Assembly (NCBI GenBank): GCA_017848115.1
Contig: JAGAKZ010000033.1
Coordinates: 1-40,211 of the forward strand
Direction of reading: 5' to 3'
From: Oscillospiraceae bacterium
GTDB taxonomy: Bacteria; Bacillota; Clostridia; Oscillospirales; Ruminococcaceae
DNA length: 40,211 bases
The notes beneath the pieces were generated by a model. It made no database searches. It saw nothing but the letters and a program-made list of their open reading frames with translations, and was not told the origin of the DNA. Position 1 is the stretch's first letter. The number at the start of each line of letters is the position of its first letter. The position numbers were made by a program, and so were the translations under genes. Shown one piece after another: positions 6,974 through 15,758 of the stretch.

Positions 6974-8341
6974 ATGGCAGAAATAATATATCCGTACATA
7001 CCCGAATCTGTAACCGTACATCTTGGCACGCCCGACAGCAATGCTGAAAATGTAACAGTTTCGTTTACCGACTACATAAAAAATGTAGCATCAAGCGAAA
7101 TTTATCCGACATGGCCCGAAACCGCTCTTCGTGCCAATATATATGTTATTATCACCTACACTCTCAACCGCATTTATACCGAATGGTACCGTTCAAGAGG
7201 ATACGATTTTGACATAACAAATTCCACAAGATATGATCAGGCATTTGTAAAAAATCGTGATATATTTCAGAATATAAGTGATATCGTTGATGAAATATTT
7301 GACCAGTATGTCGTAAAGCAGGGCAAGATTGAACCGTATTTTACTCAGTTCTGCAACGGTACTACTGCAAAATGTGACGGTCTTTCACAATGGGGTACTG
7401 TCACGCTTGCAAGGCAGGGATACACTCCTTATGAGATGCTTCAATATTATTATGGAAATGATATAAATATTGTTTCCGACGCCAAAGTACAGTCTATAGA
7501 AGAATCTTATCCGGGATTTCCGCTTAAAGCAGGTGATGCAGGAAATGATGTAACTATACTCCAGAATGAACTCAACCGAATTTCAGGAAACTACCCTGCT
7601 ATACCACGCATTCCCGAAGCAAACGGAATATTTGATATAAATACAGAAAAGTCGGTAAGCGAATTTCAGCGGGCTTTCAACTTACCTGTGACAGGTATCG
7701 TAAACAAAGCAACATGGTATGCAATAAAACGTTACTATGTTGCAGTAAAAAGACTGACTGACCTTATATCCGAAGGTGTAAGTTATTCGGAAGCAGAAGT
7801 TCCGTTTTCCTCTGACCTTTCTGAAGGTATGAGCGGTCTTGGTGTCGGCACTGTACAGTATTTTCTCAATGTCATCGGTTACTTCAACCCTGCTCTGAAT
7901 CTGCTCCCTCTTGACAATTATTTTGGCTCTCAGACCAGATCTGCCGTAGAACAATTTCAGAAATTTTACGGTTTACCTGTAACGGGTATTGTTGACCGGA
8001 ATACATGGAACGAGATACGCAGGATCTATGACGAGATCATATCGGGACTTCCCGAAGGCTATTCGGGGAAAAAAGCAAAAGCATATCCGGGATTTATCCT
8101 TTCTGAAGGAATGCGCGGTAATGATGTACGTGATTTTCAGACATACATCTCTCTTGTCGGCAGATATTACAATGACATTCCCGAAATTCCTGTAACAGGT
8201 TACTTTGGAAATCAGACAAAAAATGCTGTTATAACATTTCAGAGGTTATTTGGTCTCCCTGTCAACGGCGTAGTCGGTGCGCAGACATGGAACGCCGTTG
8301 CACAACAGTATGATTACCTTATAGAAACGGAAAATTTATAA
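6974..8341 (+). CDS. SleC-like protein: SpoIID-type domain plus three peptidoglycan-binding repeats
   Basis: 455 residues, no signal peptide. Residues about 30-170 are SpoIID-like: DYIKNVASSEIYPTWP carries a Glu (E42) at the position of the SpoIID lytic transglycosylase acid; ALRANIYVIITYTLNRIY and LSQWGTVTLARQGYTPYEML match later SpoIID motifs. Three PG_binding_1 repeats follow (about 180-255, 275-350, 370-450), each ending in a form of FQR.FGLPV.G.V...TW. The domain order matches the main part of SleC, which degrades spore cortex during germination in Clostridia. It forms an operon with the gene at 6413. Confidence 0.75.
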   Translation: MAEIIYPYIPESVTVHLGTPDSNAENVTVSFTDYIKNVASSEIYPTWPETALRANIYVIITYTLNRIYTEWYRSRGYDFDITNSTRYDQAFVKNRDIFQNISDIVDEIFDQYVVKQGKIEPYFTQFCNGTTAKCDGLSQWGTVTLARQGYTPYEMLQYYYGNDINIVSDAKVQSIEESYPGFPLKAGDAGNDVTILQNELNRISGNYPAIPRIPEANGIFDINTEKSVSEFQRAFNLPVTGIVNKATWYAIKRYYVAVKRLTDLISEGVSYSEAEVPFSSDLSEGMSGLGVGTVQYFLNVIGYFNPALNLLPLDNYFGSQTRSAVEQFQKFYGLPVTGIVDRNTWNEIRRIYDEIISGLPEGYSGKKAKAYPGFILSEGMRGNDVRDFQTYISLVGRYYNDIPEIPVTGYFGNQTKNAVITFQRLFGLPVNGVVGAQTWNAVAQQYDYLIETENL

Positions 8342-8351
8342 AAAAAGATAA

Positions 8352-8380
8352 TTGATGTTTCTCCTCAAATGTGATATAAT
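8352..8380 (+). promoter_or_regulatory. promoter of the MATE gene
   Basis: TTGATG (8352-8357), 17 bases, TATAAT (8375-8380), 64 bases before the ATG. Confidence 0.6.
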
Positions 8381-8444
8381 ACTTTTCAGTGTGATTTTTT
8401 TCGACACTTAAATATTATTTCATATCAAGGAGTTACATCAACAA

Positions 8445-9794
8445 ATGAAAGACAATACGGAAATCTTTTCAAAAATTCCTGTAAAAAAAGCGGTTATACT
8501 GCTTATTATTCCAACAATAATAAGTCAGCTTATAACCGTTGTTTACAACATGGCTGACACATTTTTTATCGGTCAGCTCAATGACCCAAGACAAGTTGCC
8601 GCGGCAACTGTTGTACTTCCTGCGTTTATTTTCCTTACAGGCATAGCCAACCTCTTCGGAATAGGCGGTTCAAGTCTTATTGCAAGACAGCTCGGAATGG
8701 ACGAACGCAAAAAAGCAGTACATACATCAGCTTTCAGTATCTGGACAGCCCTTACTGTAACAGTGATTTACTGTCTTATCATGCTCATATTCAGCAAAAG
8801 TATTCTTCCTATGCTCGGAGCGGACAGCGACACATCATCGTACTGTTTTGACTATCTCTTATGGGTCGTTGTTATAGGCGGTATTCCTACAGTAATGAAC
8901 ACCATGCTTTCGCACCTTGTAAGAGCGGAGGGATATTCAAAACAAGCAAGTACAGGTGTAGCGATCGGCGGAATACTAAACATCATACTTGACCCGATAT
9001 TTATTTCGGTACTAGGTCTTGAACTTAAAGGGGCAGCTATAGCTACCATGCTTTCAAATGTTTGTGCGACAATATATTTTCTGATATTTATCAGAAGTAA
9101 GAAAGACACAACTGTCATCACTTTCAATCCTAAAAAGTATACTGTAAAGTATAACATTCCAAAAGATGTTGTGATAATAGGTCTTTCGAGTTTTATCATA
9201 AATCTTATGGCGATAATCTCAAATATCATACTCAACAACTTCATCGCTTCATACTCAACTGTAGCAATCGCCGGAATAGGTATCGCAAAGAAAGTTGACT
9301 TCCTCGTTATCGCTATAGCAAACGGTCTTACTCAGGGTGTTCTTCCGCTCATAGCATTCAACTACGCTTCAGGCGACAGAAAAAGAATGCTCGACTCAAT
9401 AAAGACCACACTTCTGTACAGTATGATAATATCTGTATCAGGTACACTCTTCCTCTTCTTCGGTGCGGCAAATGTAACAGGAATGTTCATAAACGATGCC
9501 GATACTATCGCCTACGGCAAAGTCTTTCTCAGAATCCTCAGCCTGTCAGGTCCTTTTTTATGTATAAATTTTCTCGTAGTCACCATATTTCAGGCAACAG
9601 GCGAAAAAACAAGATCACTTGTACTTTCCATGTTCAGAAAAGGTATCATAGACATACCGTTTATGTTGTTTTTCCACATGAACAAAAACGTCATCGGCAT
9701 AGGCTGGTCAACACCGATTGCAGATTTTATTTCATTCGTTGCAGCAATCTGCTTCTTTGTTCCTTACTGGAAAAAGTTAAATAAAAAATCATAA
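8445..9794 (+). CDS. MATE-family efflux transporter
   Basis: 449 residues with about twelve hydrophobic segments in two similar halves. It contains the N-terminal MATE pattern PTIISQLITVVYNMADTFFI and GIGGSSLIARQLG.. A second half with NGLTQGVLPLIAFNYASGD follows. A cation-driven drug or metabolite exporter of the inner membrane; substrate unknown. AAGGAG lies upstream of the ATG. Monocistronic, with its own promoter and a strong terminator. Confidence 0.92.
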   Translation: MKDNTEIFSKIPVKKAVILLIIPTIISQLITVVYNMADTFFIGQLNDPRQVAAATVVLPAFIFLTGIANLFGIGGSSLIARQLGMDERKKAVHTSAFSIWTALTVTVIYCLIMLIFSKSILPMLGADSDTSSYCFDYLLWVVVIGGIPTVMNTMLSHLVRAEGYSKQASTGVAIGGILNIILDPIFISVLGLELKGAAIATMLSNVCATIYFLIFIRSKKDTTVITFNPKKYTVKYNIPKDVVIIGLSSFIINLMAIISNIILNNFIASYSTVAIAGIGIAKKVDFLVIAIANGLTQGVLPLIAFNYASGDRKRMLDSIKTTLLYSMIISVSGTLFLFFGAANVTGMFINDADTIAYGKVFLRILSLSGPFLCINFLVVTIFQATGEKTRSLVLSMFRKGIIDIPFMLFFHMNKNVIGIGWSTPIADFISFVAAICFFVPYWKKLNKKS

Positions 9795-9802
9795 TAACAA
9801 AT

Positions 9803-9848
9803 AAACTCCACCGCTCAATTATAAATCAGAGTTGGTGGAGTTTTGTTG
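9803..9848 (+). terminator. rho-independent terminator of the MATE gene
   Basis: AAACTCCACC (9803-9812) pairs perfectly with GGTGGAGTTT (9834-9843), followed by TGTTGTTTTT. Confidence 0.85.
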
Positions 9849-9993
9849 TTTTTAAATAAGTGATATATTTTTCATCTAAAAGTTGAGTGCATTTGCAACT
9901 AAGTTTTAAGTGAGTTATTGATTTTTACTCAAAACAGAAAAACTAAAAAACAAAGCAATTCAAAAATGAAAATAAATTTGTGTAATATCGATT

Positions 9994-11292
9994 TTAATTT
10001 ATGATATACCTGATACTTTTTCCGTTACCGATTCTGGTGATTTTACCCTTATTCAACAAACAACGCACTATCCGTGATGCACCTGCCTGAGAAACATTTG
10101 CATATTTCTCAACTTCACTTCTTGTAAACACACCTGTTTTTTTAAACGCCTGAATAATATCATCATCGGTAAATTCATGTTTTTGCTTTGTAACTGAATG
10201 TTTTTCTTTTAATAAAACTGTATTAGGTAAAATTATTTTAAACGCATTATCACTTATTTCTATACTTGGTTTGACATCAAATTTTTCATACAATCTAAAT
10301 ATCTTTGGAATTCCTGTTCCAAATGCTTCAATAAGATTAAGTCGGTAAAAAACATTGGCAAGACTTTCGTTTCGTTGAACTGAAAGCCCCATAAATATTT
10401 CGTCCTCTGTTATTCCTCTTACAAGTCCGCCAATTGAAACGATCTCGATTCTGTCTTCAAAAATACTTATAAGAATACTTGCACTGAAAGCATAATCTCT
10501 ATGCACAACAGAATTAAGAAGAGCCTCTCTGATTACTTCAACAGGATAATCTCTTATATCTATTCGATGTATTCCCTCAAATTCGGAACGTGTACGATTA
10601 TATCTGTTGATATATTCATAAGCAGAGTTGATTTGTTCCAGTAAAGAACCGGTAAATTCTGCTCTGTCCTTAAATATATATTTATCCACTCCTTCAAAAA
10701 CTGCTGCCTTGATGGTATGTGGACACTGGTCAGAAAGCAACAGACCAAGATTTGTATAAACACCGTCATCACTTATCAATTTAAGTGTACGCATAGTCTG
10801 TTCATTGAAAGCAACTCCATCGGTTGCAAATTCTTTTTTGGCAGAATTAAATGTAAGTTCCTGCTGAACACTTCTTGCATTTTCGTATTTATCTCCGTCT
10901 GTTTCTTTTATCATTTTCAGAATTGCCGTTTCACTGGCAGGAACACTTGACGCTCCTTGACGAACATAAACACCAGCTGGTCTGATACCTTTGCTTTCAA
11001 GATAATATGGAACTGATGTACCCCGCTGAACATCAATAACAACAATAGATTTGCTATCAATTATTTCAACATTATAATTTACAAACATTGTAATATCAGG
11101 ACGAATTGCATCACGAATTGTATTTGAACATTTAAGCATAACGCTGTCAGGATCAGGCAAACCAATTGCATTTCCATCATCATCGACACCAATATATATT
11201 TTACCGCCTGCAGTATTCGCAAATGCTATAACTGTCTTTTTTATTTCATCAACAAATTCACGTTTAAACTCGGTATTGTTATTCTCTAGCAT
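9994..11292 (-). CDS. AlbA_2/Schlafen-type ATP-binding protein with winged-helix tail
   Basis: 432 residues, AGGAGG box before the ATG. Residues 1-120 are the Schlafen AlbA_2 domain (NNTEFKREF...AFANTAGGKIYIGVDDDG). Residues about 250-350 resemble the RecG-like HATPase_c_4 region (VEVIREALLNSVVHRDYAFS, then FEDRIEIVSIGGL). Residues about 370-432 form a winged helix (FTRSEVEKYANVSQAGASRI...KGKITRIG). Such proteins are frequent in accessory regions and act as regulators or defence factors. Its promoter is covered by repeated GATAAGAA boxes, so autoregulation by the winged helix is likely (inference). Confidence 0.8.
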   Translation of the reverse strand: MLENNNTEFKREFVDEIKKTVIAFANTAGGKIYIGVDDDGNAIGLPDPDSVMLKCSNTIRDAIRPDITMFVNYNVEIIDSKSIVVIDVQRGTSVPYYLESKGIRPAGVYVRQGASSVPASETAILKMIKETDGDKYENARSVQQELTFNSAKKEFATDGVAFNEQTMRTLKLISDDGVYTNLGLLLSDQCPHTIKAAVFEGVDKYIFKDRAEFTGSLLEQINSAYEYINRYNRTRSEFEGIHRIDIRDYPVEVIREALLNSVVHRDYAFSASILISIFEDRIEIVSIGGLVRGITEDEIFMGLSVQRNESLANVFYRLNLIEAFGTGIPKIFRLYEKFDVKPSIEISDNAFKIILPNTVLLKEKHSVTKQKHEFTDDDIIQAFKKTGVFTRSEVEKYANVSQAGASRIVRCLLNKGKITRIGNGKSIRYIIN

Positions 11293-11318
11293 AACTTTCC
11301 TCCTAGCCTAGCATAATC

Positions 11319-11390
11319 TTTCTTATCAATATTATACTCTTTCTTATCATTCTTGTCAAGTGATAAGAAAGCGATAAGAATGATAAGAAA
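11319..11390. repeat. array of five GATAAGAA/TTCTTATC boxes over the AlbA_2 promoter
   Basis: TTTCTTATCA occurs at 11319-11328 and 11340-11349, and the inverse TGATAAGAAA at 11361-11370 and 11381-11390. A fifth, one-mismatch box CGATAAGAAT lies at 11372-11381. Starts are 21, 21, about 10 and about 10 bp apart, so near whole helical turns. One box covers the start site, one lies in the -10/-35 spacer and three lie upstream. Confidence 0.75.
11331..11359 (-). promoter_or_regulatory. consensus sigma-A-like promoter of the AlbA_2 gene
   Basis: On the minus strand TTGACA (plus 11354-11359), 17 bases, TATAAT (plus 11331-11336). A perfect consensus embedded in the GATAAGAA array, as expected for a strong promoter held down by a repressor. 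Confidence 0.8.
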
Positions 11391-11415
11391 CATGAGAAAT
11401 TTGTCTGCATCAATT

Positions 11416-11445
11416 AAATAACCACGCAAATAAAACTGCGTGGTT
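11416..11445 (-). terminator. hairpin after the 12076-11453 gene
   Basis: AACCACGCA (11420-11428) and TGCGTGGTT (11437-11445) form a perfect 9-bp stem with an AT-rich loop. On the minus strand TTATTTAATT follows. Probable terminator. Confidence 0.6.
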
Positions 11446-11452
11446 AAAAATT

Positions 11453-12076
11453 CTAGATTTTTATATCCAATTTTCCATTTCCGACAGAAGAAGTTATCGC
11501 CAAATCCTTATGGATTGTGTCCATAGATATTCTGCCTCGTGATTGTTCTCCGTATTCGGCATTTAATCTTTTCAATTCATCATTATATATTGAATAAAAC
11601 TGACGTGTACGATCTTGTTCTTCTGCTGTAGGAAAAACAGACCATCTACCTGTAATAGGGTGATATGCCAAACTCTTATCACCCCTACTGTTCCAGAACA
11701 TACACGCTGCATTCATTTTACCACCGGTTTTTTTCATGCTATTTTCATATATAGCTTTTCTATCAGGTGCTACAACTGATTGATATTTTCTCATCAATCC
11801 TTGTATCATTTTATGGTCTTTATTATCGGAGGAAAATTCTTTTCTTGCAAGTTCTCTAATAGCTAAATCAAATTCTTTCTCAGACATTGTAGATGAACTT
11901 TGCTTTGTTGCTATATTACTCCAATCAGGTTTTGTAAATGGTCGTTCTGTAGGCGTGTAACGCAACGAATAATTTCCATAATCCGTTCCATAAGGATCGG
12001 GAGTGCCGTTTTTTCCGCCGAGTAATTGCTGTATCATTTTTGAATATGATGAATAATTATCTCTGTTAATCTGCAT
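11453..12076 (-). CDS. hypothetical protein, soluble
   Basis: 207 residues, no membrane segment or signal. A very strong AAGGAGGTGATT box precedes the ATG. The N-terminus is polar and Gly/Tyr/Ser-rich (LLGGKNGTPDPYGTDYGNYS). The middle is charged and helical, and a later part carries YHPITGRWSVFPTAEEQDRT and a helical end. No family recognised. It is monocistronic with its own hairpin terminator, and its neighbours give no hint of function. Confidence 0.55.
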   Translation of the reverse strand: MQINRDNYSSYSKMIQQLLGGKNGTPDPYGTDYGNYSLRYTPTERPFTKPDWSNIATKQSSSTMSEKEFDLAIRELARKEFSSDNKDHKMIQGLMRKYQSVVAPDRKAIYENSMKKTGGKMNAACMFWNSRGDKSLAYHPITGRWSVFPTAEEQDRTRQFYSIYNDELKRLNAEYGEQSRGRISMDTIHKDLAITSSVGNGKLDIKI

Positions 12077-12209
12077 ACAATCACCTCCTTGTTGTACGAT
12101 GGTAAAAAGATACTCTTATATAATATATATCGTCAAAACACTAAGAACCTTAATATAATAAAATCAAAAAGTTTTCAATAACTGTTTTGCACTTTGAACT
12201 TTAATAACC

Positions 12210-13112
12210 TCAAAACAAATTCCTGTAATCATACTCTATCCTGTCTTTTACAAGCAAGCTTATTTTCATCATAAGTTCCGGAATATTCAGCTTCAAAGGG
12301 CAGTTTTTCATACAGCTTGTATGGGTACAGGTCATGCAGTTGTGTGCTGAACTTTCTATGTCAAGACTGAGTTTCTTTAATGCCCAGAAGTCCTTTCCTA
12401 AATGGTAATAATTATACTGCCTGAAAATAGTATGTATTTCGGTTCCATGCGGACATTTGCAACGCTGGCATCTTGTACAGCAGATGGGTTCAAATCCGGC
12501 TTGCAATCTTTTTATTACCGAATCAAACGAAAAGTTTACGGGTGTGTACTCCCTGAAAGCCACATCTGCCTGTGATATAGTACCTATTCCAAGAAGGGCG
12601 CATGAAAACGGATAGTGCAGTATTCCGCTGATAAGTTCTTCGGGTGTAAAAGGATTGATAAGAACACCTGCGGCATATACCTTGTTTAAAATAAATCCTT
12701 TATTCGCTGAAAAATCGCAGATTCTCTCCAGCATACCACGTTCTAAAATATTTCCGCTCCCCTGAATAACGTCTACCCTGATGTCATTTTCGGCACGAAG
12801 CATAACATCAAAATAATGTGTGGCAATGCCTGTAAATCTTATTTTTCCTTCTTTTTTCAAGTCACACAATGCATCAAGCGCACCGTATTTTCCAAATACC
12901 ATGTCCTGATTTTCCGTATCTACCTGATGAACAAAATATATATCAGGTATCGTACCGAGGTTTTTTGATGAACGCTCTACTGCTTCATAAATCTGACCAC
13001 CGTCATAATATCTTGCCTTGTCTGAAATGATAATTTTATTTCTGTCAACGGTTTTGGCAAATTGCCCAAGCTTGTCTATAAATTTCTGTTTGAACGCATT
13101 CAGGTTTTTCAT
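12210..13112 (-). pseudogene. aldo/keto reductase with C-terminal ferredoxin-like domain, N-terminus missing
   Basis: 300 codons remain. The second half of the barrel is clear (KIIISDKAR with the catalytic-type Lys; DIYFVHQVD with the His; GKIRFTGIATHY; later ALLGIGTISQADVA). The C-terminus has Cys clusters CTRCQRCKCPHG and CMTCTHTSCMKNCP for Fe-S binding. The first 50-60 residues, with the conserved Asp and Tyr of the AKR tetrad and the first strands, are absent. A TGA lies two codons before the first ATG, no ribosome binding site is visible, and the upstream 130 bases hold no AKR coding in any frame. A 5'-truncated relict is most likely. Confidence 0.7.
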
Positions 13113-13190
13113 TTTTCATAAATGCACTGATTTTTTACGGCGTTTTGCTCATCTCTAGATTTTTTATTTTACACAAAGACTAAACCCATA

Positions 13191-13232
13191 CAAGAAAAGC
13201 CGAAACAACTCAAACCTGAGAAGTTCCGACTT
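13191..13232 (-). terminator. terminator of the SGNH/VanY operon
   Basis: On the minus strand AAGTCGGAAC (plus 13223-13232) pairs with GTTTCGGCTT (plus 13197-13206, two G-U pairs), followed by TTCTTG. It separates the operon from the truncated reductase. Confidence 0.65.
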
Positions 13233-13258
13233 CTTTTATCATTCAGATGATTTCAACT

Positions 13259-14491
13259 CTACTCAACACACCCAAATCCAAGTATATCAAAAAACTTATC
13301 CTTATGGTCGTTAAGCATCATCATTTCTACTTCAAGGTCAGCCGGCTCTGTTCCGTCGTATATCTGAACTATTACAGGGCCTCCCCAGCCGTTGCGGTCG
13401 TATGCGCTTACCACTTTTACTCTTTCACCATTGATATTTACAGAAAGAGCACCGAGAACTTCCTTGTTGTCTGTACGATAAATCATAAGTAGTTTTCTGG
13501 CTTTTATTTTAAATTTAAGTGGTTTGTTATCCCCTGTACCTTTATATGCCCAGCCACTCTGGAAAAATTTATTTGATGTACCGAGATCAAATGAACCTGC
13601 ATCGTATCCTTCAAGGTTTGAAGCGTCAAGATATACAGCACCCTGATAATCGGCATTGTAAAGAGGTGTATCATTTATCGTGAACTCACCGTCTTTTTCT
13701 GATTTGTCTGCCATGTCAAAATAATGCATTATCATATCTTTAAAGATTCCGTGTCCGTATACATTAGGGTGAACAGTATCATCAGAAAAATCTTTCCATG
13801 TCATATTTCCGTTTTTAATTTCCGGAAAAACTGCCTTTCCTGTGCTGATTACCGGTAGGTCATAATGCTCGCCAAGTGCTGTCATATGTTCTTCGCACGA
13901 GTAACCATTTTCCTGACAGCTTATAAGGATAATAACCGCCGGTTCATTTTCAGCTTCAAGACAGGTTCTCAGAAGTGACTCATACGAACCTCTTGAAAGC
14001 ATATCGGCTTCATTACTTGAATCATTTACTGCAAACTCAAGAAAAATAACATCAGGTTTATGATCCAGAATATCTCTCTGTACCCTTACATTTCCGAGAA
14101 TTGACGGTGTTCCGCTTATTCCGGCATTTATGCACTCAACCTCGCACCCAAACTTTTCTCCGAATCCTGCTGACGACAATGTTGCATAACATTTCTGACT
14201 TCCTGCAGATGAACCCTCTGTTATAGAACCGCCTATGTAGCCAAATTTCAGCTTTTCACCGTTACGGGCACGCTCTATGACTTTTTTTATTCTGTTTGTA
14301 TTTCCTGTTCTGACCAGCGCTCTTGATATCATATCTCCGTCATTCTCCTCCTGATTTATGTCATTTTTATCTGATTCTGATACTGCCGGACTTGCTTCTG
14401 AATTTTTTTCGATGCTTTTATCACTGCACGAAACAAATAATGACGACATAATAAGTATTGATAAAACCCACAAATAATCCCTTTTCTTCAT
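13259..14491 (-). CDS. SGNH/GDSL-type hydrolase lipoprotein
   Basis: 410 residues. Lipoprotein signal with lipobox FVSC (C22), then an acidic Ser/Asn linker to about residue 55. SGNH blocks: GYIGGSITEG (nucleophile Ser89), NAGISGTPS, EFAVNDSSN and DDTVHPNVYGH (Asp/His). The C-terminal ~150 residues look beta-rich (KFKIKARKLLMIYRTDN) and may be a jelly-roll or carbohydrate-binding part. An outer-surface esterase, probably removing acyl groups from plant polysaccharide or cell wall glycans. The CAGGAGTGA box comes from the last codons of the VanY gene, four bases upstream, so the two form an operon. Confidence 0.85.
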   Translation of the reverse strand: MKKRDYLWVLSILIMSSLFVSCSDKSIEKNSEASPAVSESDKNDINQEENDGDMISRALVRTGNTNRIKKVIERARNGEKLKFGYIGGSITEGSSAGSQKCYATLSSAGFGEKFGCEVECINAGISGTPSILGNVRVQRDILDHKPDVIFLEFAVNDSSNEADMLSRGSYESLLRTCLEAENEPAVIILISCQENGYSCEEHMTALGEHYDLPVISTGKAVFPEIKNGNMTWKDFSDDTVHPNVYGHGIFKDMIMHYFDMADKSEKDGEFTINDTPLYNADYQGAVYLDASNLEGYDAGSFDLGTSNKFFQSGWAYKGTGDNKPLKFKIKARKLLMIYRTDNKEVLGALSVNINGERVKVVSAYDRNGWGGPVIVQIYDGTEPADLEVEMMMLNDHKDKFFDILGFGCVE

Positions 14492-14495
14492 AATA

Positions 14496-15623
14496 TCACT
14501 CCTGTTCTGTGGTTTCCGTCACTATATCCTCCGGTACCTGCTCTGATACAGATTCGGTTTCTGTTACTTCAGGAGCAGTTGTAACGATCTCTGAAAGTTC
14601 TTTATAATTTTCAGAAAGCTTATCAACTTTCAAAGTTACTACAAATCCGTCCATATTATTTCCTGATACACTGTATGCTTCAGGGTCTGTTGAAGTAATT
14701 GCATCATATGTGAGCGGTACTTCTGTAATATCACCGTCATGATTCTGATTTACAAAATATATCTTATAAAATTCATTATCACTGTATTTATACTCAAGAG
14801 GCTCTTCAAAAGTGAATTTTTTCAAGAAGAATATGTATTCTTCATATGCCATTCCTGTTTGTTTTACTATAGAAGCATGAGGCTTTCCTATATATCTGAA
14901 ATGCCATGATTCTGCCATATAACCTGTTATATTTTTATTTTCCTCTGTATATCTGAGTATCATACCATATTTGTCTGCATTATCATATATCCATGTATAC
15001 TCGCCTTCATTCCGTACTGCCGGATATGATTCACCGTCATTTATTGCAAAATCCATTGCATAACCTGTATGATGCTCACTGTTTCCCGGAGGTGCAACAA
15101 GTTCAGAAGTTTCAAGTCCGGTAGAAGCAAGGTCTGCATTATATAATTCTGTCTGCTCTGCTACCGAACGATATCCGCTGTTTGCAAGGATATTGTTTAT
15201 TCCTGTCTGTGCCTGAAAATCAGCAAGCATATTGTTGATAGCATTTATCATTTTGGTTTCAAGAAGCATACTAGTTGAATTTACATAATATGAATCATTT
15301 TTCATCGAATATATATTTGAAAGAGATGTATTACTCTCACCAACATAAGCAAAATCCCTGTTTACAAGAATAAGTTCACCTTTGTGTATATCACTGTTTT
15401 TACATTCAATCGTTACAGACGGTATAAATTCTTCCTCAGAAATTTCTGTTGTTGTTTCGCTCTGTGCTTCCTTAACGTCAGAATCTGAAACCACAATAGC
15501 AGGAACAGAAGGCTCTCCTTCCGAATCATCTTTTTTCCCATACTGATCATATACCAGAAAACCTCCTGCTGCAACAAGCAGAAGTATAATCACTGCAAAT
15601 GCCTTTTTCACTAAGATCACCAT
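14496..15623 (-). CDS. VanY-type (M15B) D-alanyl-D-alanine carboxypeptidase, membrane-anchored
   Basis: 375 residues. One N-terminal membrane span (residues about 6-25), an acidic linker, then the peptidase: SGYRSVAEQTELY, the zinc motif SxHxxGxAxD as SEHHTGYAMD (182-191), and ESWHFRYIG (His241). A ~110-residue C-terminal extension ends in a Thr/Glu-rich tail (VTETESVSEQVPEDIVTETT). It trims stem-peptide D-Ala in the wall. The ATG at 15623 has a weak box. A GTG at 15611, with GGTGAT just upstream, is an alternative start. Confidence 0.88.
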   Translation of the reverse strand: MVILVKKAFAVIILLLVAAGGFLVYDQYGKKDDSEGEPSVPAIVVSDSDVKEAQSETTTEISEEEFIPSVTIECKNSDIHKGELILVNRDFAYVGESNTSLSNIYSMKNDSYYVNSTSMLLETKMINAINNMLADFQAQTGINNILANSGYRSVAEQTELYNADLASTGLETSELVAPPGNSEHHTGYAMDFAINDGESYPAVRNEGEYTWIYDNADKYGMILRYTEENKNITGYMAESWHFRYIGKPHASIVKQTGMAYEEYIFFLKKFTFEEPLEYKYSDNEFYKIYFVNQNHDGDITEVPLTYDAITSTDPEAYSVSGNNMDGFVVTLKVDKLSENYKELSEIVTTAPEVTETESVSEQVPEDIVTETTEQE

Positions 15624-15690
15624 TGCTTTCTTTTATCATATTTATCGTTTATTATATTTAAGTATATCATAAAGAGAGCAAAATTACAAG

Positions 15691-15720
15691 AAAAAAGCGC
15701 CCGATATGGAACGCTTTTTT
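15691..15720. terminator. bidirectional terminator between GH26 and VanY
   Basis: AAAAAAGCG (15691-15699) pairs with CGCTTTTTT (15712-15720), with an inner CC/GG pair. The A- and T-runs serve both strands. For the genes here it ends the GH26 transcript. Confidence 0.75.
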
Positions 15721-15758
15721 CTTTTGATTTATTTATTTTTTATAAATATATACTTTTT

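Noticed and set aside
9849-9993. Regulatory element between the MATE terminator and the AlbA_2 gene
   Set aside because: Only loose AT-rich repeats around AAGTTTTAAGTGAG; no convincing stem or promoter.
13259-13492. Plus-strand frame opposite the SGNH gene
   Set aside because: Antisense shadow; the SGNH gene has clear catalytic motifs.
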